The notes beneath the pieces are model-generated. The model was given only the letters and a program-made list of their open reading frames with translations, did not search any database and was not told the origin of the DNA. This document shows positions 7,730 through 18,300 of a stretch of DNA of 64,000 nt, in pieces (position 1 is the stretch's first letter; each line of letters opens with the position of its first letter). Origin of the DNA: Tautonia sociabilis (GTDB lineage Bacteria > Planctomycetota > Planctomycetia > Isosphaerales > Isosphaeraceae). Location: NCBI RefSeq assembly GCF_003977685.1, contig NZ_RYZH01000032.1:22661-86660 (forward strand), in the 5' to 3' direction. The translations under genes were made by a program, and so were the position numbers.

Positions 7730-8572
7730 TCAGCCGTCGGCTCCGGGTTCCTCCCCCTGGTTCCGGTCCCGCTCCCGGTCCCTGCGGTACCAGGCCCAGA
7801 GCAGCCGGAGCGTGGTGTCGTCGATCATCGCCTGAGCGCTGGGGTAGGTGGTCGGCTCGGCCTCCTCCCCCGGGTCGAGCAGGGCCCGGGTGGAGGGGGT
7901 GACGTGGGCGTGGTCGGCCCGCTCGAGCAGCTCCCGGAGGAAGACCGGGAAGTTCTCGGCGGCCGAGGGGCGGAGGCGGTCGCCAAGGTCGCTGTAATTC
8001 ATCTGGTCGGCGACGATCCGGAAGGCGATCAGCGGATCGGTGCGGACCAGGTGCAGCTCGGTCGTCGGGTCTCGGGAGATGCGCTGGGCCCTCCGGGTGC
8101 GGGGGGCTCTCGGGCCTCGGAGGATCAGGGCGTTGAGCCCGGCGCTCAGGGTGCCGGCCCAGCCGGGGCCCTTGGGGTCGCGGAACTCGTCCTGGGAGGC
8201 GATCCGGGCCGCGTGGATCAGCTCCAGCTTGGCCCAGGGGATCCAGTGAGCGGGCTCTCCGCGCAGGCCGCCGATGCTCAGCCCGTCCCCGAGGATCGCC
8301 GCCCGGTGGACCGACCGGGGGGGGACGAGCTTCGGCACGGTGTCCACCCGGCGGGCCTCGGCGGCGATTCCCTGCTCGTACAGCGCGTCGAGCAGCTCCC
8401 GGGCCTCCCCCTTGGCCAGCGGCCAGGGGAGGATGCCGGGGGCCCGCTTGACCCACTGCATGGCCTCGGTCGGGTGGAGCCCCATCACGGCCCGAAACAG
8501 GTCGCGCAGCGCCTGGGGGTCGTCGGGGGCGTCGAAGAGGATCAGCCGGTAGTCGTTCTCGGGCATGGGCAT
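7730..8572 (-). CDS. Unknown protein with ribosomal L7/L12 C-terminal-like domain
   Basis: 280 residues, probably cytoplasmic: no signal peptide or membrane segment. Residues about 8-76 resemble the alpha/beta C-terminal domain of ribosomal protein L7/L12 (YRLILFDAPDD, LRDLFRAVMGLHPTEAMQWV, ARELLDALYEQGIAAEARRV). The middle part (about 90-220) has strand and helix segments with a conserved look (ILGDGLSIGGLRGEPAHWIP, LHLVRTDPLIAFRIVADQMN, ENFPVFLRELLERA). The tail is charged (RRDRERDRNQGEEPG). No catalytic motif is seen. The start may be the ATG at 8572 or at 8566. Function is unknown. Confidence 0.75.
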   Translation of the reverse strand: MPMPENDYRLILFDAPDDPQALRDLFRAVMGLHPTEAMQWVKRAPGILPWPLAKGEARELLDALYEQGIAAEARRVDTVPKLVPPRSVHRAAILGDGLSIGGLRGEPAHWIPWAKLELIHAARIASQDEFRDPKGPGWAGTLSAGLNALILRGPRAPRTRRAQRISRDPTTELHLVRTDPLIAFRIVADQMNYSDLGDRLRPSAAENFPVFLRELLERADHAHVTPSTRALLDPGEEAEPTTYPSAQAMIDDTTLRLLWAWYRRDRERDRNQGEEPGADG

Positions 8573-8750
8573 CCGACCGTGGTACTCGGGTCCTCTTCGG
8601 GGCGATCGGCCTCATTGAGCTTACGCCCCCCCTCCGCCGCCGGCCAGGGGGGATCCCTCCCCGGCGGGGCATCGACGGGGAAGGGCGGACGGGGTATAAG
8701 TCCCGGGGTGGCCCCGGCCGACCGGCCGGGACGGGCCGCGCCTCGCAACG

Positions 8751-8784
8751 CGGCTCGGCACCGCACCGCATCGCACCGCACCGC
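8751..8784. repeat. CCGCA-type pentanucleotide tandem repeat
   Basis: Seven degenerate 5-bp units (CGGCT, CGGCA, CCGCA, CCGCA, TCGCA, CCGCA, CCGC-) lie in the leader of the Nramp-like gene, 35 nt before its start. Confidence 0.7.
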
Positions 8785-8818
8785 GCGGCGACCAGGGCAA
8801 TCAACCGCCGGAGGACCG

Positions 8819-10174
8819 ATGGCGATCCCCGGGAGGATCAGGGCGATTCTGGGCTCGATCGGGCCGGGGCTGATCATCGCCTCGGTCTGCCTCGGCCCCG
8901 GCAGCGTGACGACCGCGTCGAAGATTGGGGCTGAATATGGCTACATGCTCATCTGGGTCGTCGTGCTCGCCTCGGCGGCCATGATGATGTACACCGCCAT
9001 GGGGGCCCGCTTCGGCGCCACCCAGTCGCGGTCCTTTCTCCAGGCCGTGGCCGACCGCTACGGCCGATGGTTCGCCGTCCTGATCGGCCTGGCGTCGTTC
9101 TTGATGTCGGCCAGCTTCCAGTTCGGCAACAACCTCGGCGTGACCACCGCCACGGCGACGATCACCGGAGACTGGGCCTCCCGCACCCTCTCCCACCTTC
9201 TCGGCCGCCCGGTGGTCGAGGAGCAGGTCTGGCCCCTGGTCTTCACCGGCGCGGCCCTGCTGATGGTCCTCTTCGCGAAGGACCTGTACCGGGTGGTCGA
9301 GCGGGTGATGATCGTCCTGGTGCTGATCATGATCGGCGCCTTCCTCGCCAACCTCGTCGTGGCCCGGCCCGACCTGGCCTCGGCCGCCGAAGGGCTCGTC
9401 CCCCGGATCCCTCCCGGGGGAGGGGGGACGACGGTGATCGCCGCCATGGTCGGCACGACCTTCGTGCTGCACGCCTGCCTCTACCAGTCGTACCTGGTGC
9501 AGTCCAAGGGCTGGCGGCTGCCGGATGTCCGCAAGGGGCTGGTCGACTCGATCGTCGGCATCGCGCTGCTGGCGACGATCAGCGTGTTGATCATGCTCAC
9601 CTCGGCCGCGGCGCTGAAGCCCCGGGGCATCGTCATCGCCGACGCGGCCGAGATGGCCCTTCAGCTCCAGGCGGCCTTCGGGCCGGCCTCCAAGGCGATC
9701 TTCTGTCTGGGGTTCTGGTCGGCGGCCTTCTCCTCGATCCCGGTCAACGCGCTGGTCGGCGGCGGCCTGCTGGCCGACGGACTGGGCCTGGGGCACCGGA
9801 TGGACCAGAAGTGGCCGAGGAGACTCACCCTGGCGATCATGCTCATCGGCATGGTTGTGGCCATGATGCCGCAGGAGAACCGGGCCAACGCCCTGGTCAT
9901 CGCCCAGGCGGCCACGATGCTCGCCGTGCCGGCCGTCGGGGTGGGGATGTTCCTGATGCTCAACGACCGCTCGGTGATGGGCCGGTTCGCCAACTCCTGG
10001 CGGCAGAACGTGCTGGCCGGCTTCGGCCTGGTGCTGGTGCTGGTGCTCTCGGTGGCGACCTACGGCAAGCTGATCGACCAGATCGGCAAGGTCCGGGACC
10101 AGTGGCGCTCTCCCGAGCCGGCCGGCTCGACGGCCGAGGCCTCCCCCGAGCCTGAGCCCCCCGGTTCGGACTAG
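8819..10174 (+). CDS. Nramp-family divalent-ion transporter homologue, non-canonical site
   Basis: A 451-residue integral membrane protein with about 11 hydrophobic segments in Nramp order (IGPGLIIASVCLGPGSVTTA at the start, then LIWVVVLASAAMMMYTAMGA, and so on). Nramp proteins import Mn2+ or Fe2+ with protons, using Asp and Asn of a DPGN motif in helix 1 and Ala and Met in helix 6. Here helix 1 reads GPGS (residues 26-29), and the helix 6 positions are Thr213 and Val216, so none of the standard side-chain ligands is present. The start has GGAGG 7 nt upstream. The fold call is secure; the substrate is open (Mg2+ or another ion are options). The last 20 residues are Pro/Glu-rich. Confidence 0.85.
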   Translation: MAIPGRIRAILGSIGPGLIIASVCLGPGSVTTASKIGAEYGYMLIWVVVLASAAMMMYTAMGARFGATQSRSFLQAVADRYGRWFAVLIGLASFLMSASFQFGNNLGVTTATATITGDWASRTLSHLLGRPVVEEQVWPLVFTGAALLMVLFAKDLYRVVERVMIVLVLIMIGAFLANLVVARPDLASAAEGLVPRIPPGGGGTTVIAAMVGTTFVLHACLYQSYLVQSKGWRLPDVRKGLVDSIVGIALLATISVLIMLTSAAALKPRGIVIADAAEMALQLQAAFGPASKAIFCLGFWSAAFSSIPVNALVGGGLLADGLGLGHRMDQKWPRRLTLAIMLIGMVVAMMPQENRANALVIAQAATMLAVPAVGVGMFLMLNDRSVMGRFANSWRQNVLAGFGLVLVLVLSVATYGKLIDQIGKVRDQWRSPEPAGSTAEASPEPEPPGSD

Positions 10175-10317
10175 GCGCGGGGGGCGATCCGTGGCAGGAT
10201 TCCGCCGCACTCCTCTCGAGTCGCGGCGGCGTTCGCCCGCCGCCGGCCTCTTCGAGCGCCCGAAGTCCGAACAGATCGGCCGGCCCGACCGCTCGGGCCG
10301 GTAGGGGACGAGTCGCC

Positions 10318-10596
10318 ATGGAACGGTGCCCGGTCCGGATCGCCCTGGCGGCCGCCTGCCTCTGCCTGGCGGCGGCCAGCCCGGGATGCAACGCCCTCGG
10401 CCTGGGGAAGGGCAAGGACGCCCAGTCCGACCAGGCCCCCTTCTACGACGAGTTCTTCGGCCAGGACGACCCTCCCATCTCCTCCTCCGTTCCCGAGGAC
10501 GAGGCCCCCACCCGCCTCTTCAAGCGCAACCGCTTGCCAGGCGGGCTCAGCTCGGAGGCGAGGGAAATCGAGCGCGGTTCGTTTAATATTTATTGA
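10318..10596 (+). CDS. Small probable lipoprotein, unknown function
   Basis: 92 residues. The N-terminal hydrophobic stretch (about 8-20) ends at Cys24 in AAASPGCNALG, a loose lipobox. The remaining region is short and polar, with an acidic part (APFYDEFFGQDDPP) and a basic end (RLFKRNRLPGG). Proteins of this kind are frequent in planctomycetes. The ATG at 10318 follows a GGGGACG stretch rather than a good ribosome site. The end (GTTTAATATTTATTGA) is unusually AT-rich. Confidence 0.65.
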   Translation: MERCPVRIALAAACLCLAAASPGCNALGLGKGKDAQSDQAPFYDEFFGQDDPPISSSVPEDEAPTRLFKRNRLPGGLSSEAREIERGSFNIY

Positions 10597-10651
10597 GTTG
10601 GGTGGCTGATGCCGGGTGAGGCGGCCGGAGCCTCGGGTCGGGAGGGACGGC

Positions 10652-11101
10652 ATGCTCGGCTTCCGGCTGCCGTTTCGTCTCGGTTCGCTCCCGGGCCGAG
10701 CGGAGCGGCCCTGGAACCGCTGGTTCGGCGATCGGGGAGAGCGCGAGGCGGCCCGGTCCCTCCGACGCCAGGGGATGACGATCCTCTCGCGAAACTACCG
10801 GACCGCCCAGGGCGAGATCGACCTGATCGCCCGGGACCGAGAGACCCTTGTCTTCGTCGAGGTCAAGACGAGGAGACAGGGGGAGCCGGCCGAAGCGGTC
10901 ACGCTCGCCAAGCAACGGCGAGTCACCCTGGCGGCGCTGCACTTCCTCAAGCGGCACGGCCTGCTTGACGCCCCGAGGCCGGTTTGCTGCCGGTTCGACA
11001 TCGTCGCCATCGTCTGGCCCGAGGGCTGGGGCCGGCCTCAGATCGAGCACCTCCCGGACGCCTTCGAGGCGGTCGGGCCCCCGGGCCAGTTCTTCCGGTG
11101 A
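10652..11101 (+). CDS. YraN (UPF0102) family nuclease-like protein
   Basis: A 149-residue protein with the family core FGDRGEREAARSLRRQGMTI, LSRNYRTAQGEIDLIARD and LVFVEVKTR. Glu55, Asp57, Glu70 and Lys72 form the PD-(D/E)xK nuclease pattern expected of this Holliday-junction-resolvase-like fold. The biochemical role of YraN is not firmly established. The ATG at 10652 has GGAGGG 6-7 nt upstream; a GTG at 10616 is possible but has no ribosome site. C-terminal part (EGWGRPQIEHLPDAFEA) is normal for the family. Confidence 0.92.
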   Translation: MLGFRLPFRLGSLPGRAERPWNRWFGDRGEREAARSLRRQGMTILSRNYRTAQGEIDLIARDRETLVFVEVKTRRQGEPAEAVTLAKQRRVTLAALHFLKRHGLLDAPRPVCCRFDIVAIVWPEGWGRPQIEHLPDAFEAVGPPGQFFR

Positions 11102-11234
11102 GCTCGGCCCCTGGCCCGTCCGGCGGCCCGGCTTTACAATCGGCCCCGATCGGCCGGGCCGGGGAGGACCGGGCCGGCCGAGGGAACGGGCCGCCGGGCG
11201 GCGGCCCGGGGATCGACACCGGGAGAGACCATCG

Positions 11235-11681
11235 ATGCGCACGTCCCTGCTCCGCCCCGCCTTCGCCGCCGTCGCCGCGGCCGCCGTGACCGCCGCCATC
11301 CTGACGATGACCAGCCGCTCCGACGCCGGCCCCGCCCGGGCCGCCGCCGCCCCGCTGGCCCACATGGTGTTCTTCACCCTGGCCAACCGCTCCGAAGAGG
11401 ACGCCCAGAAGCTCGTCGACGCCTGCCAGAAGTACCTGAGCGGCCACGAGGGCACGGTCTACTTCTCCGTCGGCACCCGGGCCGAGGAGCTCGACCGAGA
11501 CGTCAACGTCACCGACTTCGACGTCGCCCTGCACCTGGTCTTCGACAGCAAGGCCGCCCACGACACCTACCAGGAGCACCCGCGCCACCTGGAGTTCATC
11601 GAGAAGAACCGCTCGCTCTGGTCCGGCGTCCGCGTCTTCGACTCCTACCTCGCCGGCCCGTCGAGCGGCGCGACCCGCTGA
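11235..11681 (+). CDS. Exported Dabb (stress-responsive alpha/beta barrel) protein
   Basis: 148 residues. A signal peptide or anchor spans about 7-25 (FAAVAAAAVTAAILTM), followed by a Dabb domain: HMVFFTLANRSEEDAQKLVD, then YFSVGTRAEELDRDVNVTDF, DVALHLVFDSKAAHDTYQEH and RHLEFIEKN. Dabb domains form dimeric ferredoxin-like barrels of varied or unknown function. The ATG at 11235 follows GGGAGAGACC. Nothing in the neighbourhood suggests a substrate. Confidence 0.88.
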   Translation: MRTSLLRPAFAAVAAAAVTAAILTMTSRSDAGPARAAAAPLAHMVFFTLANRSEEDAQKLVDACQKYLSGHEGTVYFSVGTRAEELDRDVNVTDFDVALHLVFDSKAAHDTYQEHPRHLEFIEKNRSLWSGVRVFDSYLAGPSSGATR

Positions 11682-12381
11682 GCCGGCATCCCGGAGCGAA
11701 TCGGTTCCCGAGGGGGCCCGTCTCGCGATCGCTCCGACGGCACTCGCCCCGGGCGGTCGCCGATGATCCGGGGAGGGAAGCGGCCGACGGCGTCCGAGGA
11801 TCGGGCCCTGGAGGGGCCGGACGATCGATCGGTCGTCCGGGCCTCCCGACCTCGGAGCCGGGCCCTCCCCGTCCCCTCCTCCCGGATCCGGGAGGAGGAA
11901 CCGGGACGACGGCGACGAGGGCCGGAACCCCTCTCGCCGGGAGATCGGGACGCCATCCGATCGCATCGGGATCGCTCCGTCCGGGATGGAATGGAAGTCG
12001 TTCTCGGCAAGGGAGATATGCGGCCAACAGGGACGGGGCTTCGGGGATCGGCACCGGCGCCGAACCCAGTCGGAGCGGGGATCCGGACGCGGTCCGGATC
12101 CCCGAGGAACCCCCTTCCGTCGTCTCGGACGGGGGGAGGCCGCGCGCCTAGGAGCCCGGTGGCGCTGTCGGGCGAACTAGGACAGTTGCGAAGCCTGAAG
12201 CGTCGTGGGAAACTATGCGTCCTCGCCGCCGGAGGAGCCCGGATCGGCCTGCTTGCGGACAGGCATGGATGGTCGATAGTTTGGGGCGCGATCGGGGAAC
12301 GAGGCCAGGGACCCGGGCGAGTCGCCCGGGACGGGCGGAGGATCGCCCGGCGGGGCGTCGGACAGCAACAAGGATCGAGCG
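11682..12381. other. 700-nt intergenic region upstream of the giant beta-helix gene
   Basis: No gene is supported. The region holds a strong hairpin at 12076-12104 and, closer to the next gene, an inverted pair AAACTAT (12210-12216) and ATAGTTT (12276-12282) that stands out in this GC-rich context and brackets a smaller GCCTG/CAGGC hairpin. It may contain the promoter and regulatory sites of the surface protein, but no convincing -35/-10 pair is visible. Confidence 0.5.
12076..12104. repeat. Perfect 13-bp inverted repeat, 3-nt loop
   Basis: Arms 12076-12088 and 12092-12104 are exact complements around a GCG loop. A second, bulged hairpin follows at about 12110-12137. There is no T-tract. It may be a terminator for the upstream gene, a regulator site, or an mRNA-stability element. 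Confidence 0.6.
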
Positions 12382-15300
12382 ATGAGCAGACGCGGTCGTC
12401 CAGGGAGGAATCGGCCCCGACGCCAGAGGCGGGGGGTTGGGGGGCTGCGCCCGGCGGCGGAGCCGATGGAGCGGCGGCAGTTGCTGGCGACGATCCCGGT
12501 GACGAGCCTGGGGGACTCGGCGGCGACGAATGACGGTGTGGTGACGCTCCGCGAGGCGATCGCGGCGATCAACAACCCCGGATCGGTCGCGCCGGGGTCC
12601 GATGTGGCGACGGCGGTTTCGGGGGTCTTCGGGACGGACGACCGGATCGTCTTCTCCGTGGCCGGGACGATCGCGCTGGGTTCCAGCCTGCCGGTAATCG
12701 CCAACCCGGTCGAGATCGACGGCCGGACGGCCCCGGGGTTCGTGGACCGGCCGGTGGTGACGGTGGATGGCGGGGGGACGGTCGACAACACGATCCGGGT
12801 GGCCGCGCCGAACGTGGCGCTGCGGTCGCTGGCGGTGGTGAGGAGCCGGGGGCCCGGGATCTTGATCTCCGGGACCGGGGCGACGGGGGCGGTGCTGACG
12901 GGCAATCACGTCGGGGTGGCCGCCGACGGCTCGACGAAGCTGCCGAACAACGGCGGCGGGGTGCGGATCGAGGGGGGGGCCGGCCTGGCCACGATCGGGG
13001 GGGCCACCTCCTCTCCGTTCTCCCCCGGGACGATCGGGAACGTGATCTCCGGGAACCTGAACGACAACATCCGGGTCGATGGCGGCCAGGGGGTCTGGAT
13101 CGCGGGGAATCGGATCGGCACGGACCGATCGGGGACGGTCGCGCTGGGGGATCCGGACGGGGACGGCGTCTCTCAGGGGATCAACCTGGTCGGCGGCTCG
13201 GGGCACACGATCGGAGGGCTGTCGGCCGCCGAGGGGAACCTGATCTCGGGCAACGCGATCAATGGGATCCAGACCTCGAATTCCTCGGGCAACCGGATCG
13301 TCGGCAACCGGATCGGCACCGACGCCTCGGGGACGACCGCGGTGCCGAACCAGAGCCAGGGCATTAGCCTCCAGGCGGGCTCTCGGGCGAACACCGTGGG
13401 GGGGACGAACGCCTCTCCGTTCGCGCTGTCGGTCGGCAACCAGATCGCGGGGAACCGGGACGCCGAGGTCCGATTGGTGGGACCGGGGACCTCGGGGAAC
13501 CTGGTGGCCGGGAACTTCATCGGGGTGAACGCCGACGGGACGGCGGACATCGGCAGCCCGATGTTCATCACCTCGGGGGTGAACCTGACGTCGGCCTCGG
13601 CGAACACGATCGGCGGGCTGACCCCGGGGATGGGGAACGTGATCTCGGGGAACGCCGGGGGGGGCGTCCTGATCGTGGGCGCCTCGTCCTCGGCGAACCT
13701 GGTGCTGGGGAACCGGATCGGCACGAACGCCGCCGGCACCGCGGCCATCCCCAACCCGGGGGACGACGGGGTCGAGATCAACGGAGGCGTGGCGAACACC
13801 ATCGGCGGGGCGGCCTCCGGGGCCCGGAACGTGATCTCGGGCAACGGGGCCGCTGGCGTCCGGCTTCGGGGAGCCGCCTCGGCCAACGTCGTCCAGGGGA
13901 ACTTCATCGGCACGGATGCCACTGGGGCGTTCGCCCTGCCCAACGCGACCAACGGCGTGGAGATCATGCCCGGCGCCGTCGCCAACCGGATCGGCGGCGT
14001 GAACGCGGCGAGCGGCGTGCTGACGGCCGGCAACCTGATCTCCGGCAACAGCCGCAACGGCGTCCTGGTCTCGGGCCCGGGGGCGTCGGGGAACGTCGTG
14101 CTCGGGAACTTCATCGGGACGGACGTGGCGGGGACCCGGGCGCTGGGGAACTCGATCCACGGCGTCTGGCTGGACGGCGCGTCGGGCAACACGATTGGCG
14201 CGGTCAACGTCGCCCTGACTCCGGGGGTGCTCACCGCCGGCAACCTCGTCTCGGGCAACGGGGCAGACGGGATCCGGATCGGGGTCCAGGTCAATAATCA
14301 GGGGGAGGCGGTCTCCTCGTCGTCGGGGAACCTGGTGCTCGGCAACTTCGTGGGCTCGGACGTGTCGGGCTCGGTCCCGGTCGGGAACTCGGGGGCGGGG
14401 ATCGCGCTGGACGGGCCCTCGAATTCGGTCGGCGGCGTCTCGGGGAACACGATCGGGGGGGCCAACGGCTCGCCGTTCGCGCTCTCGGCGGGCAACCTGA
14501 TCTCCGGGAACGTCCGGGTCGGGCTGAGGATGGGGGGCCCGGCGGCGTCGGGGAACCTGGCGATCGGGAACTTCGTGGGATCGAACGCCGGGGGCTCCGC
14601 CGCGCTGCCCAACGGCCGGGCGCCGACGATGGCCGGGCCGATCGACACCAGCCAGGGGATCGGCGTCTTCCTCGAGCAGGGGGCGTCGGCCAACACGATC
14701 GGCCCGGGGAACCTCGTCTCCGGCAACGTGAACTCGGGGGTCGTGATCGACGCCAGCCCGGGGAACCTCGTCTCGGGGAGCCGGATCGGCTCGAACGCCT
14801 CCGGGACGGGCTCGGTGCCCAACGGCCTGGGGGTGCCGCTGCCGGCCGGCGCGACCGACCCGACCGGGTTCAACGGCAACGGCGTGCTGCTACGCAACGG
14901 AGCCGTGGGGAACACGATCGGCGGCGAGAACGCCAATCCCCTCGGGGCGCTGACCAGGGGGAACCTGATCTCGGGGAACACGGGGCACGGCGTCGCCGTG
15001 ATCGGGGCCGGCTCGTCGGCGAACCTGATCGCGGGGAACCGGATCGGCACCGACTCCTCGGGAGCCGTCGCCCTGGGCAACGGGCTGGACGGCGTGGAGG
15101 TGATCGCCGCGATCGGCACCACGATCGGGGGGGCGGTGCCCGGCCTCCGGAACCTGATCTCGGGGAACTTCGACGACGGCATCCAGGTCGAGGACGGGAC
15201 CACGGCGGCCGTCATCTTCGGCAACTACATCGGCACGAACGCCGCCGGGTCGGCCGCGATCGGCAACGGCAGCTTCGGCGTCTCGATCTTCGACAGCTCG

Positions 15301-18300
15301 GCCAACGTCATCGGCGGCAACCTGATCTCGGGGAACTTCGACGGCGTCAGCATCCTCGACTCGCAGACGACCCCCAGCGTGCCCACGACCGGCAACCGAG
15401 TGGTGGGCAACTTCATCGGCACCGACGCCTCCGGCACCGTCGCCCTGGGGAACCGGGACGACGGGGTCCAGATCGTCGATTCGACCGGCAACACCATCGG
15501 CGGCCTCGACCCGGCCGAGGCCAACCTGATCTCCGGCAACCGCCGGGGGGTGGTCATCGGCCAGGGGCAGGGGAGGACGACCGGCAACCTGGTCGTCGGC
15601 AACCGGATCGGCACGAACGCCTCCGGGTCGGCCGCGCTGGGCAACGCTCAGGAGGGCGTGCTGCTGGCCTCGGGAGCCGTGGGCAACACGATCGGGGGCG
15701 AGAACGCCGGCGCCGGCCAGCGGACGGCCGGCAACCTGATCTCCGGCAACGGCGGTTCGGGGATCCGCGTCCTCGGCGAGGGGGCCTCGGGCAACCTGCT
15801 GCTGGGGAACTCCATCGGCACCGGGGCGGCCGGCGCCGTGCCCATCGGCAACGGGGTCGACGGGATCCGGATCGAGGGGAGGCCCTCGAACACGATCGGG
15901 GGCGTGAACCCCCCGGCCGGCGGCCTGACGGCGGGCAACCTGGTTTCCGGAAACGCCGGGGCCGGCATCCGCCTCATCGGAGCGGGTGCCTCGGGCACGT
16001 TGATCCTGGGCAACTTCGTGGGGACCGACCTCGGCGGGACCGCCGCGATCGGCAACGTCGAGGACGGCATCCGCCTCGAATCGGCCGGCCGGAACACGAT
16101 CGGAGCCAATGCCGACGGCTCCCGGAACGTCATCGCCGCCAGCGGAGGGGCGGGCGTTCGGATCGTCGGCCCGGGGGCGTCGCTGAACGTCGTCGCCGGC
16201 AACCGGATCGGCACGAACGCCTCCGGGTCGGCCGCGCTGGGCAACGCCGACGGCGTCCGGATCGGCCCCGACGCGCCGAACAACGCGATCGGAGACGGGA
16301 ACGTGATCTCCGGCAACCGCCAGGCCGGCGTCCGGATCGAGGGGGCCGGCAGCACGGCCAACGCCGTGGCGGGGAACTTCATCGGCCTGGGCCCCGACGG
16401 CATCACCCCGCTGGGCAACGGCGGAGACGGCGTGAGGGTCGAGGGGGCGTCGGGGAACACCATCGCCAGCAACGTGGCCTCGAGCAACGTCGGCTGGGGA
16501 GTGGCCCTGGTCGGCCCCGGCTCGTCGGGGAACGTCGTGCGATCGAACCGGATCGGCACCGGAGACGCCGCCCGGCTCGACCGAGGCAACCGGACCGGCG
16601 GCGTGCTGGTCGACGGCTCGGCAGGCAACGAGGTCGGCGGCCTGGAGGCGGGCCAGGGGAACATCGTCTCGGGCAACGACGGCTCGGGAATCCTCCTGCT
16701 CGGGTCGGGAGCCTCGGGCAACCTCGTCTCGGGGAACGTGGTCGGCCTGGATGCCACCGGCCTGGCGGCGCTGGGGAATACCGGCGACGGCATCGCGCTG
16801 CTCGACGGCGCCTCGGGGAACACCGTCGGCGGGGCGCAACTGGCCGCCGGCAACATCGTCTCGGGCAACGGGGCCGACGGCGTGGTGATCGCCGGCGGGT
16901 CGGCCCGGAACCTCGTCTCCGGGAACCTGATCGGCTCGAACGCCTCGGGAGACGGGGCCGTGGGGAACGCCGCGACGGGGGTGCGGATCTCCGGCTCCTC
17001 GGACAACACCGTCGGCGGCCGGGTGAACCTGATCTCCGGCAACGGCGCCTTCGGCGTCGCCATCGCCGGACCGGAGGCGTCGGGGAACCTCGTCTCCGGG
17101 AACCTGATCGGCACCGACCTGTCGGGCCGGGCGAGCCTTGGCGGCCAGCAGGTCGGCCTGGTGATCCTCAACGCTCCGGGCAACACCGTGTCCGGGGGGA
17201 ACGTCATCGGCGGGCACTCCAGCGACGGCGTCCAGCTGCTCGGCCCCGGTTCGTCGGGGAACCTCGTCGCCGGCAACGTCATCGGCACCGACGAGGGCGG
17301 CCTCGTCGGCCTGGGGAACAACCGAGGCGTCTTCCTCGACGGCTCCCCGGGCAACTCGATCCGGGCCAACGTCATCTCCGGGAACCGGAGCGACGGCGTG
17401 GTCCTGATCAACGGCTCGTCAGACAACCTGCTGGCCGCCAATCTCATCGGCCTGGCCGGCTCGGGAGGGGCGGTCTCGCGGGGGAATGTCAGCGGCGTGC
17501 TGATCGTCGGGGCCCACCGCAACACCCTGGACGCGAACGTCCTGTCGGGCAACTCCGGCTTCGGCGTGGCGCTGGCGGGCACCTCGGGGAACGTGCTGTC
17601 GGGCAACCTCATCGGCGTCGGCCCCGGGGGAGCGACGGCGAGGGGGAACGCCCTGCACGGCGTCATGGTCCTGGCGGCGACGGCCAACACGCTCTCCGGG
17701 AACGTCATCTCGGCCAACCGGCTCTACGGCGTCGAACTGCGGACGGGCTCCTCGGGGAACGTGCTGCTCGACAACCGGATCGGCACCGACGGCTCGGGCA
17801 ACGCGCCGCTGGGCAACGCCCGGGAAGGGGTGTACCTGGAACTGGCCTCCGACAACCGCCTGGAGCGGAACGTCATCTCGGCCAACGGCTCCGACGGCGT
17901 GAAGCTGATCGGCGGCTCGTCGCACAACGTCCTCGTGGCCAACCTCGTCGGCACGAACGCCGCCGGGTCGTCGGCCCTGGGCAACCAGGGCAGCGGCATC
18001 CTGATCGCGGCCTCGCCGAACAACGCGATGCAGGGGAACGTCACCTCGGGCAACCTGGGGTTCGGCATCGCCATCGCCGGGTCCTCGGGGAACGTGGTGG
18101 CCGACGGCTTCGTCGGCACCGACCTCGGCGGCGCTCACGGGCTGGGGAACGTCTCGGTCGGCGTCCTGCTGCTCAACGCCTCGAACAACGCGGTGTTCAC
18201 CTCGACGATCTCTAGCAACGGGGCGCAGGACATCCAGGGGAACGTCCGGATCTTCGGGCCGGGATCGGTGGGGAACCTGCTGGCCGGCAACCGGATCGGC

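Noticed and set aside
11763..12533. 256-codon plus-strand frame upstream of and overlapping the beta-helix gene
   Set aside because: Arg/Gly/Pro-rich without motifs, includes strong hairpins, and overlaps the real start of the surface protein in another frame.
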